This document shows, piece by piece, positions 19,066 to 29,216 of a stretch of DNA of 64,000 nucleotides. This DNA is from Macrocystis pyrifera (taxonomy: Eukaryota > Sar > Phaeophyceae > Laminariales > Laminariaceae). A program made the translations under genes and the position numbers. The notes beneath the pieces were generated by a model. It was not told where the DNA came from. It was given only the letters and a program-made list of their open reading frames with translations, and did not search any database. Position 1 is the first letter of the stretch. Every line of letters starts with the position of its first letter. Location of the stretch: the NCBI GenBank assembly GCA_031763025.1, contig JASSKH010000035.1, forward strand, positions 594,320 to 658,319, in the 5' to 3' direction.

Positions 19066-19340
19066 TAGTAAATATGTGTGATAACGATCTGGGCATGTTA
19101 GAGTGATAACGTACGTGTTTGGTCACAAGGACTGATCACAGCATAACATACTGTTACTGTATTAGAGCTGGACGAGACCGAGAAGCAACATAACGTCAAG
19201 GCTCGTGCACGTTCGTGGGTTTCCAGTTAACACTGCGTTACCGCGCCACCGTGATCGCTCCTCTAGTGCTAAGACTATGTTAAACTTAGTACGTTACCAC
19301 GTTCCTGTGTTAGGCCCCATAACGTAGATACGTGTTAACC

Positions 19341-19674
19341 GAGTGTTACGTTATCCGATGTGTGGAAGTTTGATCACTCATCAAGTGCGTCAGCGATAAT
19401 AATGTAAGTGCAATAATTGGTATCGATGTCCCTCAACCGAGCCCCGGGTCACCAGGCGTCTGTCATTATTCTTCCCTCTGACTATTACTCATTGCCGTCG
19501 GGGGTTCGTCCAACATGTGTTACGGGCCCTTGGCATCGACCTTAAGCGTCGACGGCGGCCATCACGCCGCCGGCGAAAGCCCCCTTGTAGAATAGTTAGT
19601 GTATAATTGTACTACACTGCTGCTACTACTGCTGCTGCATTTATTATAAATGTAAGTACGTATACTCCTACGTA
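19341..19674. other. No gene recognised
   Basis: Mixed sequence with a GC-rich stretch at about 19540-19585 and CTGCTGCTACTACTGCTG near 19618. No supported feature. Confidence 0.4.
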
Positions 19675-20435
19675 GGCGAGCTTTTTATCCTGTGACGCCC
19701 GGATACAGACGGCAAGGCAGCTGAACACGCTTGCCACCAAATTCATTTTTCCAGCATACCAGGTACAAAATACAGCGTTCGGAATTTATTTGTGTAATTT
19801 TAGTTGCCTGATTTCGTGTTTTGATCGGATTTTTTTTTTTTTTGTTTTTGTTTCATCATCACTTTTACTTTCCAGCCCACTCGTAGGAGGTTTTACCCTC
19901 GACGATCTTCTGGACAAGCCGTGATCACAGGTGTCGTCCCTTCTCCCCCCCGGTACGTGCCTTTAGTTTTTATCGCGCATAGGGTTCAGCATTCCCACTG
20001 CTCGTCGATTTTCATCGAATGTACAGCTAACTCACGCTCTCGCGCTTTCCGCTAATCAATTTTATGCAAGGAAAAGTCCCTATGAGCATGCACTCGGTGA
20101 GACTCGAACTCACGAAATTGATCTTGATAGGCTTGCGGACCACCTACCAAGCCACCGGGGACGCCGGTTTACATTCCCGATACATCAAAATCGAAGTGAA
20201 GTAATCATTGCAAACTTCCCGCTTCTCTTCTCCCCCCGTACGTAGTAGAATGCTCAATGCACAAAAGTGACGACTGTAATATTTTTCTCGACTAAAAGAA
20301 GGCTATTATTTTGTTTCGCTGCGTTCTCTGCTGTAAAACTAAGCAACTCTCACTGCTGCTCAGAGTCCAATATCACACGAACTTCACGACCAAAGTGTGC
20401 GTACGTGATCGGTTTACAAACAAATATGGTATCCC
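19675..20435 (+). repeat. Family R, copy 3, split by a SINE
   Basis: The left part (19675-19829) ends at TTTTGATCGGAT and the right part (20168-20435) resumes at CCCGATACATCAAAATCG, where copies 1 and 2 are continuous. Between them lies a minus-strand SINE. The order of shared words is otherwise the same as in copy 2. Confidence 0.7.
19830..20167 (-). mobile_element. tRNA-derived SINE inserted in family R
   Basis: On the minus strand the element starts near 20167 with CCGGCGTCCCCGGTGGCTTG, has the B-box-like GAGTTCGAGTCTCACCG, and ends in an A-rich tail (T-run from 19831). The uninterrupted R copies define both boundaries. The target duplication is not clear, probably because the target is itself T-rich. 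Confidence 0.85.
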
Positions 20436-20514
20436 TGGCACGCCATCGCACAGATTTATGCGTACCTGATCAAACAACGTGCCGGTTAAGATATTTTTTT
20501 GTTTTGGTTTCATT

Positions 20515-21700
20515 TTCTGGCCTCTCGGATCAAGCCATCAACCCCTTCGTACACACCACCCTCTCGTATGCGAAGGCGCTCAGGATAATACGATGCGAAA
20601 GTATCGAAACGACCATCCGTAAACGGCGACTCTTCTTTGCGGGGGCTCTGGTGCGGCAACACGAGGGGCGATTGCCCAGTCGGTTGATGTTCGGGACGAT
20701 CGCTGTTGGGGGGAGCCCGAAACCCCCAAGACTTGGCCTAGGGCCATTGCTGAGGAACTTAGAGTGTTCAAAGCCACCGAGGGATCAACGGAAGACTCCC
20801 CCTTAGTCTTTGGAGTTGGGACCGCACTGTGGCCCATTGCAGCAAAACAGACGGGAAAGTGGTACCGGGGAATCCTCGAAGCAGCTGAACAGTTCATGGG
20901 CAGGTGGCACGAGGCTGAGGCAAAGCTGAGTAGACAGCGCCGTGCATCCGCTGCAGGTAGTGTTAGAGCGAATGGGGGGAGGGGTAACAGCAGGAGGGGT
21001 AGAAGGAACACCGTACAAGTGTATGGGGGCAGGGGGGGGAACAGGAGGAGTAGAAGGGAAACCGCGGTAGAAGAGAGAAGAGAGACCACAGATAGGGTAG
21101 CAAGGTACCAGGCCGACTAATAGGTTTGACTTTTCTTTGCTACTCGTACCGCCAACTGCTGCGGCCGTTCGGTATGTATTTTGATTTTTTTCCCTTCATA
21201 TCCGTATGAAAGAAGTACTACATAGTGGGTGGGTGACGAGCGTATTTTGGCCCACTCATTATTGCTCTTTTTACTTAGTTTAGTGTTCACCGGGATGCAT
21301 AGTCCCCTTTTTCCTTCTCGTATGTTTCCCCTTTTGCACGTCCCTTTTGGCTCATGCTCGGGGTAAGTATGTATGTGTCTGAGCTTTGGCTTCCCATTTT
21401 ATTTATTTATTTGGGATTCCTCTCCTTTTCTTTTTCTTTTTCTTGTTCTTTTTCGGTTTGGTTTCTTCGTTGCTTCTCTTTCTTTTTGGTGTATTTTGGT
21501 TGCTGGCGTATGTATGTATGTTGTGTCGGCCGCACCTAGTGCGAAGGCATGGTATTGCGTAGGCTATTAATGCATTACGGTGTGTTATCTCTGTGTCGTA
21601 GTCTGTGACCACAGAGCTCGTATCTTTCTAGGGTGAAAAATCAGCACGGACACTGGGCTTGCTGGATGTCGACGAGTAGAAGAACGGTTTAATGTGAAGA
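20515..21700 (+). mobile_element. LINE 3' end, copy C
   Basis: The third LINE tail starts within the C-terminal reverse-transcriptase region and ends near TTTAATGTGAAGAACATACA at 21707. It lacks the duplicated GACGCCGAGAGGCCGGGC segment found in copies A and B, so its 3' region is shorter. A T-rich spacer at 21370-21500 matches the T-rich spacers of the other copies in position. Confidence 0.7.
20540..21120 (+). pseudogene. LINE C-terminal protein tail, copy C (frameshifted)
   Basis: The first frame contains YAKALRIIRCESIETTIRKR, RLFFAGALVRQHEGRLPSR and LMFGTIAV; a deletion near 20715-20750 moves the rest to another frame, which contains PLVFGVGTALWPIAAKQ, KWYRGILEAAEQFMGRW and an Arg/Gly-rich end at 21117. 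This copy shows the joining region that is replaced by GGATCCCC repeats in copy A and by a G-run in copy B. Confidence 0.7.
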
Positions 21701-21709
21701 ACATACACA

Positions 21710-24140
21710 CACTTCAGCCCCGTTTCGAGGAACAGGCACTGTACGGCAATTTCATGTGGGTTCCCCCCAAAATAGGACTGGTGTACTACCGGATGGAACA
21801 ATTGGAGCGGTTCGTACACAAAGCGTGACTGCAGCAGTCTCCTCCCCCCCTGCACGAAAGCGCCTTATATATTTCTAAAATGAAAAACAACAGCTATCTG
21901 TGAGATCGAGGATTTCGTCGAAGCTCATATTTGCAAGCTGTGTGTGATACTACTGATACTTCGATCGCGCAGTTAGGGTCCCAACACCTCCTAGAAATCA
22001 TAACGAACGGACGATATGTTGGTTAGGAGATGGTTTAAGACGTAGTAATGGAGGTATGCGGTATTCGATCACGAGTTTTGATGTGTCGTTATTGTATCGC
22101 AAATGGTAAAGCTGCTGTAAAAAAGGCGATTTAGTTTCATGAAAGGACGCGAGTGCTCGTACTCGTTTTTTGTTGTTACCGAAGAGGTGTATTCCCCCTG
22201 CAAACCGGTTCCCTAGCAAACGTTCTCGATGCGTTCCCCTAATGCACCGGTCCCCTAGGCGAAAATCCTATGTTCGGTGCACTATTGCTACAGCAGGAGC
22301 ACTGGTCTCCTAACCCATGGAGTCCCTTGAGAACACACACAAAAACAGTCCAAAACACTTCAACAAAAAACACAACAAAAGCGATAACTCACCTACACAA
22401 TAAAATCGGGGAGAAGAACAGGTAGAGCAAAGAAGTCGGAGCGGATGCTTGGTCGTTGCCTGTTGGTAGAGGACGCCCCGTGTGTGACAGAGTATAGATG
22501 ATATTCTCTCGATAACACAGAGACACAATCAGTCTATTGCCCTCGTTATTCTTCCTGATGTTTGTATGTTCTCTTGGTTCACGAGTTGAGGCTTGAGACT
22601 GAGATCGGAGTGAGAGGTAAGGGGATGCTCGGAGCATGCGCTCAGCCCTCCGGCCGTCCTCTTTCCCCTATCCCCGCTTAGATCGTCTTCAAACGAACAC
22701 CGAATCCCTATATTTCAATATGTATTTCAGTATACTATACAGTCCCATTTTTCCAAGTCTTCATGTTGGGGCGTGGCTCCAACAACGGGGTGCGTTTCTG
22801 GTGACGTACTACGATATTAAGATTTCCTGCAACCACGATTCACTTGGAGAATACGTTGTGCTTGGAATTTTTAAACCTACGTTGTTAGGGTTGTATACCG
22901 AAACTCCAGTCCAAGTTCTTGTACCATGGCCGCAGAAATCGACAATAACCCGAAATAGCGATAACGATGATATTCACTACCGAATCAAAACGTGAACATT
23001 TCGATACAAAACGATATAACGATAACTATAATGGAGACGAACACCGACGCACACAGCCCAAACACTGCCCGCCATCTTGGCGGTGATTTGTCGTTTTCCG
23101 TCACATATCTATGTACGAGCCTATATTATTCGCCTCTCAAAATTCAACGTTTGGAATTATAGATCCTGCCGCGCTGCCGCGTAATCACAGCGATGTGTGA
23201 TAAGGATCCTGCGATCCATGTGCACTTTCCCTGGTATATGCTGATATGCCAGTAGGACAAATGGAGTGTTGCGGTTCAGGACCGTTTAAGGAGTACGACG
23301 ACATGCGTTTTCGTGTCGGCTGGGGCCAAGTCATTTAGGGCCCCTCCCCAATTAGTGGATTCCCATCCTTTTCGGCAGACCTTGTTTCCTCTAGGTCATT
23401 GCACTTGACTTGTGTGGCGCAAAAGCGATCAGTTTCCCATCTATATACCTGGAAGGCCTTCTCCCTATCTTCTCGATTATGTGCGTATCGTAAGCATGCG
23501 TTGTATACTCGATGTAGACTGTACGTAAACGATTACCCTTCGAGTACATAACGAATAGCCCCATGCCTGGGTTGTGTGCCTCATCCTGCCCCCAGGCCTC
23601 ATAACTTGTAGGCTCAAGAGGCGTTCTACGGTAGAGGTTCACTCTAATTTTTCTGAGGCTCCTCATCTGAGGAGCTCCACACCTCACCCGAAAACTGACT
23701 TCACAGCAAAAATCAAATTGCATCTCGATGAACAATCCCATGGACCAAGTATACAGTCACGTCATTTTTCAAAACAAGGTTGGCATTCCAACGATTTTGG
23801 GTTAAGGAGCCCGGCCATTCCGAAACCATTTGAGCGGAGATGTGCTACCTCTATCGTAGAACACATCTCAAACGTTTCTCAACATAGATTCAAATCTGAG
23901 ACACGCGCTTGCACGCACTGGGGATCGTTCTACGCATCCCACTCTGTTTTAGTTTTCTGATTTTGATTTGTGCGGGACCCCGCGATCTCTCTCGGTTTTA
24001 TTTAAGTGCTTGTGCCCAAGGGTACGTATCATGCGATACTCTACCCTGCTCTTTTCTTCAAGGCTTGTCATCGGCCGGTGCTGGTGAGCCATCCCGGAGT
24101 TGGGCCGAGAAGGGTGTCAAATTTTACGCTTTAACAGATT
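21710..24140. other. No gene recognised; one shared fragment
   Basis: No open frame here has convincing domains. The frames at 22636-22995 (+), 23391-23741 (-) and 23574-23960 (+) were examined without recognisable motifs. Bases 21875-21965 share AGATCGAGGATTTCGTCGAA, CTCAT, TTTGC and GTGTGTGATACT with 29650-29755, so a dispersed repeat is present. Upstream parts of the copia element at 24147 should lie here but were not identified. Confidence 0.4.
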
Positions 24141-24146
24141 CTCTAC

Positions 24147-24562
24147 ATGTATGTGTCGTGGTGCGAGTCGGAGTACATTGCGCTAGCATATGCGAGACAA
24201 GAAGCCGCGTATCGTTCTGATTTTTTGAGCGAACTAACGTTTTCGCAGTTTACTTCTGTGCAGATGTATGAGGACAACATGGGAGCTCTCCAACCATCAG
24301 GTACAACAACATTCTCGTCGAGGAACAAGCACACTTGTACGAGATACCATTTTTTGCGCGGACTGCTCGCATCGAACTAAATCATCGTATCCCACGTCAA
24401 GAAGGCGGATCAGCTAGCAACTATTTTCACCAAATTCTTGGACTACCCGAAGTTTAAGGCCATGCTGGACAAGATAACCAACCTCGCCTACAACGACTCT
24501 ACAAGATCGTCATTACCTTCTGCATCAGCACTTGTATTGAGGGACGTGCGTTTGTTATTTTA
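24147..24562 (+). pseudogene. Ty1/copia retrotransposon RNase H and pol end
   Basis: The frame reads WCESEYIALAYARQEAAYRS, then MYEDNMGAL, HTCTRYHFLRGLL, a stop at about 24378, and continues in the same frame through VSHVKKADQLATIFTKFLD and PKFKAMLDKI to a final stop at about 24562. This is the C-terminal RNase H signature of copia polyproteins: E-x-EY-x-AL, a DN-x-GA motif, the RYH-x-(I/L)R segment, and the Q-x-AD/ATI-x-TK block. One in-frame stop breaks it. Upstream reverse transcriptase, integrase and both LTRs were not found, so only the 3' end is supported. Confidence 0.8.
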
Positions 24563-26720
24563 GTTATTTCTGTATGCGTTTTGTAAGTGTTTATATACTA
24601 TTAATACTGTATGTCCAACATATTATTTTGTTTCTGACTTTGTGCTCATACAAGCGCATCTCAAGTCTTAGTTATTCACGATTTCTACAAGATGCACCCG
24701 GGCATGAGCTTCTGAAATCAACGTTCTGAACACTTGGTCTTACTAACGACAACGCTTGCGACGCTCACCATGATAGCAACCCCGAGATCTAGCGAGGGGG
24801 TAGGTAGGTCTAGTGATGTCGAGCGCTCGCTGGGACCTTTGTTCATTGTTATTTTGAAGTGTACGATTCAGTGTTGCGGCGGAGGAACGTGGGATCAACC
24901 AAAAGTACGACAAGTCGAGGCATGCAGCCACGAGTCGTTGGGCGAAGAGTAGAGGCGGAATACTCTGTGGGTGTGGGATGGGTGTTTCATTCTCCGCCGA
25001 CGGTTTCAGCCTGCTGAACGCAAAACGCCCGACCAAGGTGTACAGCGCATGCAGCGCGCGGGCCAACACCGAGTGTCTACGCTACCCAGGCAAGGAAGAA
25101 AATACGTGCAAAACCTAAAAATTGAACTAAAGGACTAAACACCAAAGGATTAAAAGCTAAACCGACTGTTCGCTCGCATATACGCATCATTCTGCGTGAT
25201 AGCGGGCATAATCGAGTATCTGCATCGCTCGCAATCGGGGTTTTTGGTCATCGTTTTACTTCGCTCTCGCCTGAGGGAAGCCCTAGAGCCGCTGGGACTG
25301 CCAAAGGGTCTAACGCACGAACTGAGGAGGCGAGTCAGGTGAACGTTGACAGCTCACCCCGGGGACCTTGCCGCAATATGATGAACCCGGAGATCGACCC
25401 AGGTGGGATCAGGAAGTGGTAATAGGGTTACGAGCACCATGCAGGTCGGCGAGAGCAAATCACACGAGCGCCAGCTGCTCGAAGACTGATGTCCGCAAAA
25501 ACAATTGGTGGGTTCGGCGAACTGATGGAATCTGATGCTGTGCTGTAAAGTTTGTTTGGCGGACTTGATGGAATCTGATAATTCCTTTGGCTTGGGTCTG
25601 GCGAACTGGTGGAACATTTTGTAAGTCGTCGCACGCAGCTGGAAGGCGACGGTGGGGGCCCGACAGCCACTGTGGCAGTACACGAGTCGCGCGGTGAGCG
25701 CTTCTCGGGGGTATTGCTCAGCGTGACGGTGGGCACTGACAAGCCGGCAAGGAGCTTTTATTATACTACTTGGGCCATACTACTTAACAGGTATCACATC
25801 TATTAATAGTGATGACCTAGTTGGTATACTCTATGTCGTATAAAAATGAAAACCCAGTTCGTGGAAAAAAAAGAATTGTATTTGAAAAGTAAGCTCATCG
25901 TGGATCGGTCATAGACGGTGTTGTAAGAGGTTGCATAAGAGGTTGCGTATACGGACAGGAAATGTGGTTGGGCAGTACGAAGGAAGCCAGAGAGCTGGTA
26001 GCACGACTGCCTGCCGTGTGACGCTGCCATTCGAATCTATGAATCACCTAACCGGCGATAACAAGACAATTGAGTTATGCCACGTGAACAAGAACTAAGC
26101 TGCCATATTCAGAGCAGGTACCAGCAGTCATACGGGAGGAATTATTGTGCACGATTGATGGAATGTGACACCAACAACGATCAAATGAAATACACCACTA
26201 TACAGCAGTAGTATACGTGGTGATAGTGATCTGTATGCTCAATTAAAGTACGTACAACCGGCGAGCAGAGAAAATTAGCCTATTTTTGTTGTTTGTTGCT
26301 GTCTCTCACATTATCTCTCAAACGAACGAGGCCGTGGTCAGACAAAGATGCTGGATCCCTAGGAAGACCCGAAAACCATGAAAATCGAAATTCGGCTGCC
26401 TAAAAATACACGAGACGAAGAAGGCGCACACAAGATGAAATCAATGTGCAAACTGAAGTATTTATAACATGGCCGCGTGTACACTCTCAACTACAAGGTA
26501 GAGTTTCCCCCGTCCCCACCGCTAACCAATGTGATGTGCGAGTGGGGGAGCAGTAAGGGTTCCACGGGATGATGATCCACAGAAGATGTGTGACACAGGT
26601 GTCTGTGCTTGGTCAAACTCAGACCTAGTTCTTATTGGAGTTCTCTTATTTTATTGGTGCGAGGCTTGCTCAAAAGGGGCAAGCGAGAAGAGTGAGGAGA
26701 GAGGGGGGGGGGGGGGGAGC
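24563..26720. other. No gene recognised
   Basis: A 3' LTR of the copia element would be expected near 24570-25100 but no second copy exists in the window to define it. A purine stretch GAAGAGTAGAGGCGGAA at about 24945 could be a polypurine tract. A G-run lies at 26704-26718. Nothing else supported. Confidence 0.35.
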
Positions 26721-26784
26721 ACATGTTTTTTGAAGCCAGGAGAATCCTCTGGCTTCAACCGGCTATATTCTTCTGGCAAGGGTG

Positions 26785-27040
26785 CATGCGTCACTCTCAC
26801 TTCAATAGTGCAACGTCCCGTAAAAGTGCATGCGTTGCCCTCAACTTCAATAGTACAACGCCCTGTAAGGGTGCATGCGTTGCCCTCAACTCCAATAGTA
26901 CAACACCCCGTAAGGGTGCATGCGTTACTCTAAGCTCCAATAGTACAATAACCCGTAAGGGAACATACGATACTCTAAACTTCAATAGTACAACACCCCG
27001 TAAGGGTGCATGTGTTATTCTCAGCTTCAATAGTACAACC
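26785..27040. repeat. 45-bp minisatellite, about 5.5 units
   Basis: The unit contains TTCAATAGTACAACACCCCG, TAAGGGTGCATGCGTT and (A/C)CTC. It is open on both strands; on the plus strand each unit encodes a 15-residue NSTTPRKGACVTL-like repeat (frame 26723-27046). Because both strands stay open the coding interpretation is weak. TGCATGCG is locally palindromic in every unit. Confidence 0.8.
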
Positions 27041-27044
27041 TACT

Positions 27045-27235
27045 AACCTGCATATCAGATTCTACAGGTATACCAGTCTGCGTGTCTACAGATATACTAA
27101 CCTGCGTGTCAAGAGATATCAAATCGTAAACAGGGTACGACCCGACTGGAACAATAATAGCCTGCGTATCTACAGATATCAAATGATAAACGGGGTACGA
27201 CCCGACTGGAACAATAATATTTAACGGCCCCTACT
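27045..27235. repeat. Short tandem duplications after the minisatellite
   Basis: Words such as CCTGCGTGTC, CTACAGATAT and GGGTACGACCCGACTGGAAC occur two to four times. The last 60-bp unit is duplicated almost exactly (27124-27165 and 27184-27225). Confidence 0.7.
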
Positions 27236-28583
27236 GATGGTTGGTCCATTGACTACCAACCAAGGTACTCTATCACACCAACTCGTAGCTGCTGACTACA
27301 GCGGCTGCTGTCTCGAGTGCCGCCTGTACCGTACGAAACGCACGGTAGTCGTGATATTATGCTCTGGTGAAGTACAGTTACTAGTACGCGACAACAACTA
27401 ATAATCTCAGAACGTCAAACAATAAACAGAAAAGCTGAAAACAGACTGGCGACCCACAACACTTTTACAGAGTAGTACATGTACTGTATACATACTGCAG
27501 CTGTTATTGTCGAGTACACATAAATATAAGAATAGGCTGTCCTTCGTCATAAGCGGGACATAGCTCGGCATAGCAAGTCAGCCCCATCGAAGTCACACCG
27601 ACATGCGGGTTACGTGTGTTGGCCAGGCAGCTTGTGACGTGTGACTATCAGCATGAGTTTGGAACGAGCGCTCTTGTCTGCGATCGTGTTTACGTTCACA
27701 TGAGCAGACGGAAAACATCGAAAAGACGGACGGGTGTGAGAGGATTTTAACCCAACCTTGCAAATTGGAATCGTTTCCTTTGTGCTGATAGGGACCGAAA
27801 GTAGAAAAACAAAAAAAAGAAGGGATGCTGTTTGTCCTGTCAACAGTAGGGCGGTGCCACCGAAATAATGTAAGGTCCTGATAAGCCAAACAACAAACGT
27901 CTGTGCTGGCTCCCTGCAGTGTCAAGGAAGCATTCAACAGGTCACAGCAGTAGTGTTACATCAGGGTACAGCTCTCAGATCCTAGAAAGGACCTGAGCTC
28001 GTTAGATCTCTGAAGCCGACTCACCTGTTGTTTGAGAGTTCGAAGAAGTGCCTTCAAGCAGTAATGATCGGGTCACGCAGAACGTGGATCGATGCAATGC
28101 GGTAGATGCAAGCAGCCAGAGTGATCAATTAACGAGGCACCACACACACGATGGCGGACACGACGGGCAAGGCAGGGCCCAAGGGGTTGGGGGACGTTAG
28201 GACAGGTATCACAGATAACTTGGCTTTGACTTTTTTTCTTCACTTGGTGGTGTCTAGTAAACACCGGGTGGTCCCGGAACCTCGTTACTGGCTCTGTACC
28301 CTAGACCGAAGGCGTTCCCACACCAGGGATCTTCCCTGCCCCTATAAGATCCGCCCAGAGGATGCTAACCAAAGCTTGCCCTCTGCCTATCGAATAGCCC
28401 CGACGCGTGACCCTGATCAGGGCAGTTGTCTCGCGCCGTATTGTCCCTCCCATAGCGCTGGTCACGACAGTCGCAGCGCTAGGAAACTCCCTCCCTGGCG
28501 CTACCCGCTGTAACACCCCCCCTGCCGGACGCATAACCATCGTCGGCACAAAGCCGGAGCCCCGGTGCTAGCCCGGCGACAGC
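27236..28583. other. No gene recognised
   Basis: Several medium open frames (27593-27937 minus, 28151-28513 plus) show no recognisable domain. GC content rises from about 28280. Confidence 0.35.
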
Positions 28584-29216
28584 GTGTGCGCTTTCCTCCT
28601 CGGACACCCCCCCAGCCCGGCGCATGTGGGCGACGGTGCCCAGCGGGCAGTACGATCATGGATCGCTGCAGCGCGTGCGCCTTCCACCTCCGCATCTCGC
28701 CGTCGGCTCGATGTTGCAGCACCCCTTCTTTCCGTAGTGTTGCCATCGGAAGGTGGCAAGAAGAGCGGCGGTCCTGACCTTCGTCCAGACGTTCTTCAGC
28801 ATTCCTCTTCCATCAATCGCCGTCGGTCCGATGATGCAGCGCCCTTCCTTTCCGCGGTGTTGCCCTCGGACGGCGGTAAGAAGAACGGCGGTCCTGAACT
28901 TAGTCCAGATGTTCTTCAGCTGTCCTCCTCCGTCTATCGCCGTCGGTCCGCTGTTGCAGCGCCTCTTGTTCCCGTGATGCTGACCTTGGACGGTGTTGAG
29001 AAGAGCGGCAGACCTGACTCTCGTACATTCTTCACCACTTGCAACTGCCAGCGCCACATCTGTCGAACACGCTCGGAGCATGTACTCATCTGCGAAAAAT
29101 ATGTTTTCTTCCTGTCTCACATGTATCTGAGGTGGGGGTTCCTGTCGAAGGCCTACATCTACACTTGGACAATAACCTACGCGTTTAACCTTTGGGCCAG
29201 ACATAGATTTCACTGA
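28584..29216 (+). CDS. 210-codon frame with three 40-residue repeats (hypothetical)
   Basis: Residues about 39-78, 79-118 and 119-151 are tandem repeats of exactly 40 residues (120 bp; units start at 28698, 28818, 28938), each with RRR-x-(D/A)-(V/D)-AAP, a PS(E/D)GG core and a DVLQ-SSS end. The third is truncated and diverged. The repeat keeps the frame and conservative substitutions are frequent, which favours a coding history. The N-terminal 38 residues and the C-terminal 60 (with a Trp/Tyr-rich, partly hydrophobic end) are not repeated. No family was recognised. An antisense frame (28656-29213) is also open, so the coding strand is not certain. Confidence 0.4.
   Translation: MCAFLLGHPPSPAHVGDGAQRAVRSWIAAARAPSTSASRRRLDVAAPLLSVVLPSEGGKKSGGPDLRPDVLQHSSSINRRRSDDAAPFLSAVLPSDGGKKNGGPELSPDVLQLSSSVYRRRSAVAAPLVPVMLTLDGVEKSGRPDSRTFFTTCNCQRHICRTRSEHVLICEKYVFFLSHMYLRWGFLSKAYIYTWTITYAFNLWARHRFH

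Larger units (their letters stand above)
17750..19340. repeat. Island of spaced TAAC/GTTA palindromes
   Basis: By eye the exact pattern TAAC-N5-GTTA occurs eleven times between about 17976 and 19240, for example TAACACTACGTTA, TAACATTCTGTTA, TAACACTATGTTA, TAACGTTATGTTA, TAACATAATGTTA and TAACATACTGTTA. In four of them a further GTTA follows after exactly four bases (consensus GTTAGTGTGTTA), and others have a one- or two-base variant there. Many looser GTTA/TAAC words fill the gaps. Units are irregularly spaced, with a partial higher-order unit (GTAGCGAGTAAC before, GCGG(A/G)ATTC after). Eight fixed bases should appear by chance far less than once in this length. The pattern looks like a cluster of binding sites for a dimeric or multimeric protein. 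Function unknown. Confidence 0.8.

Noticed and set aside
17750..19340. Telomere-like repeat array
   Set aside because: GTTA words are frequent, but they are spaced and palindromic rather than a uniform head-to-tail telomeric unit.
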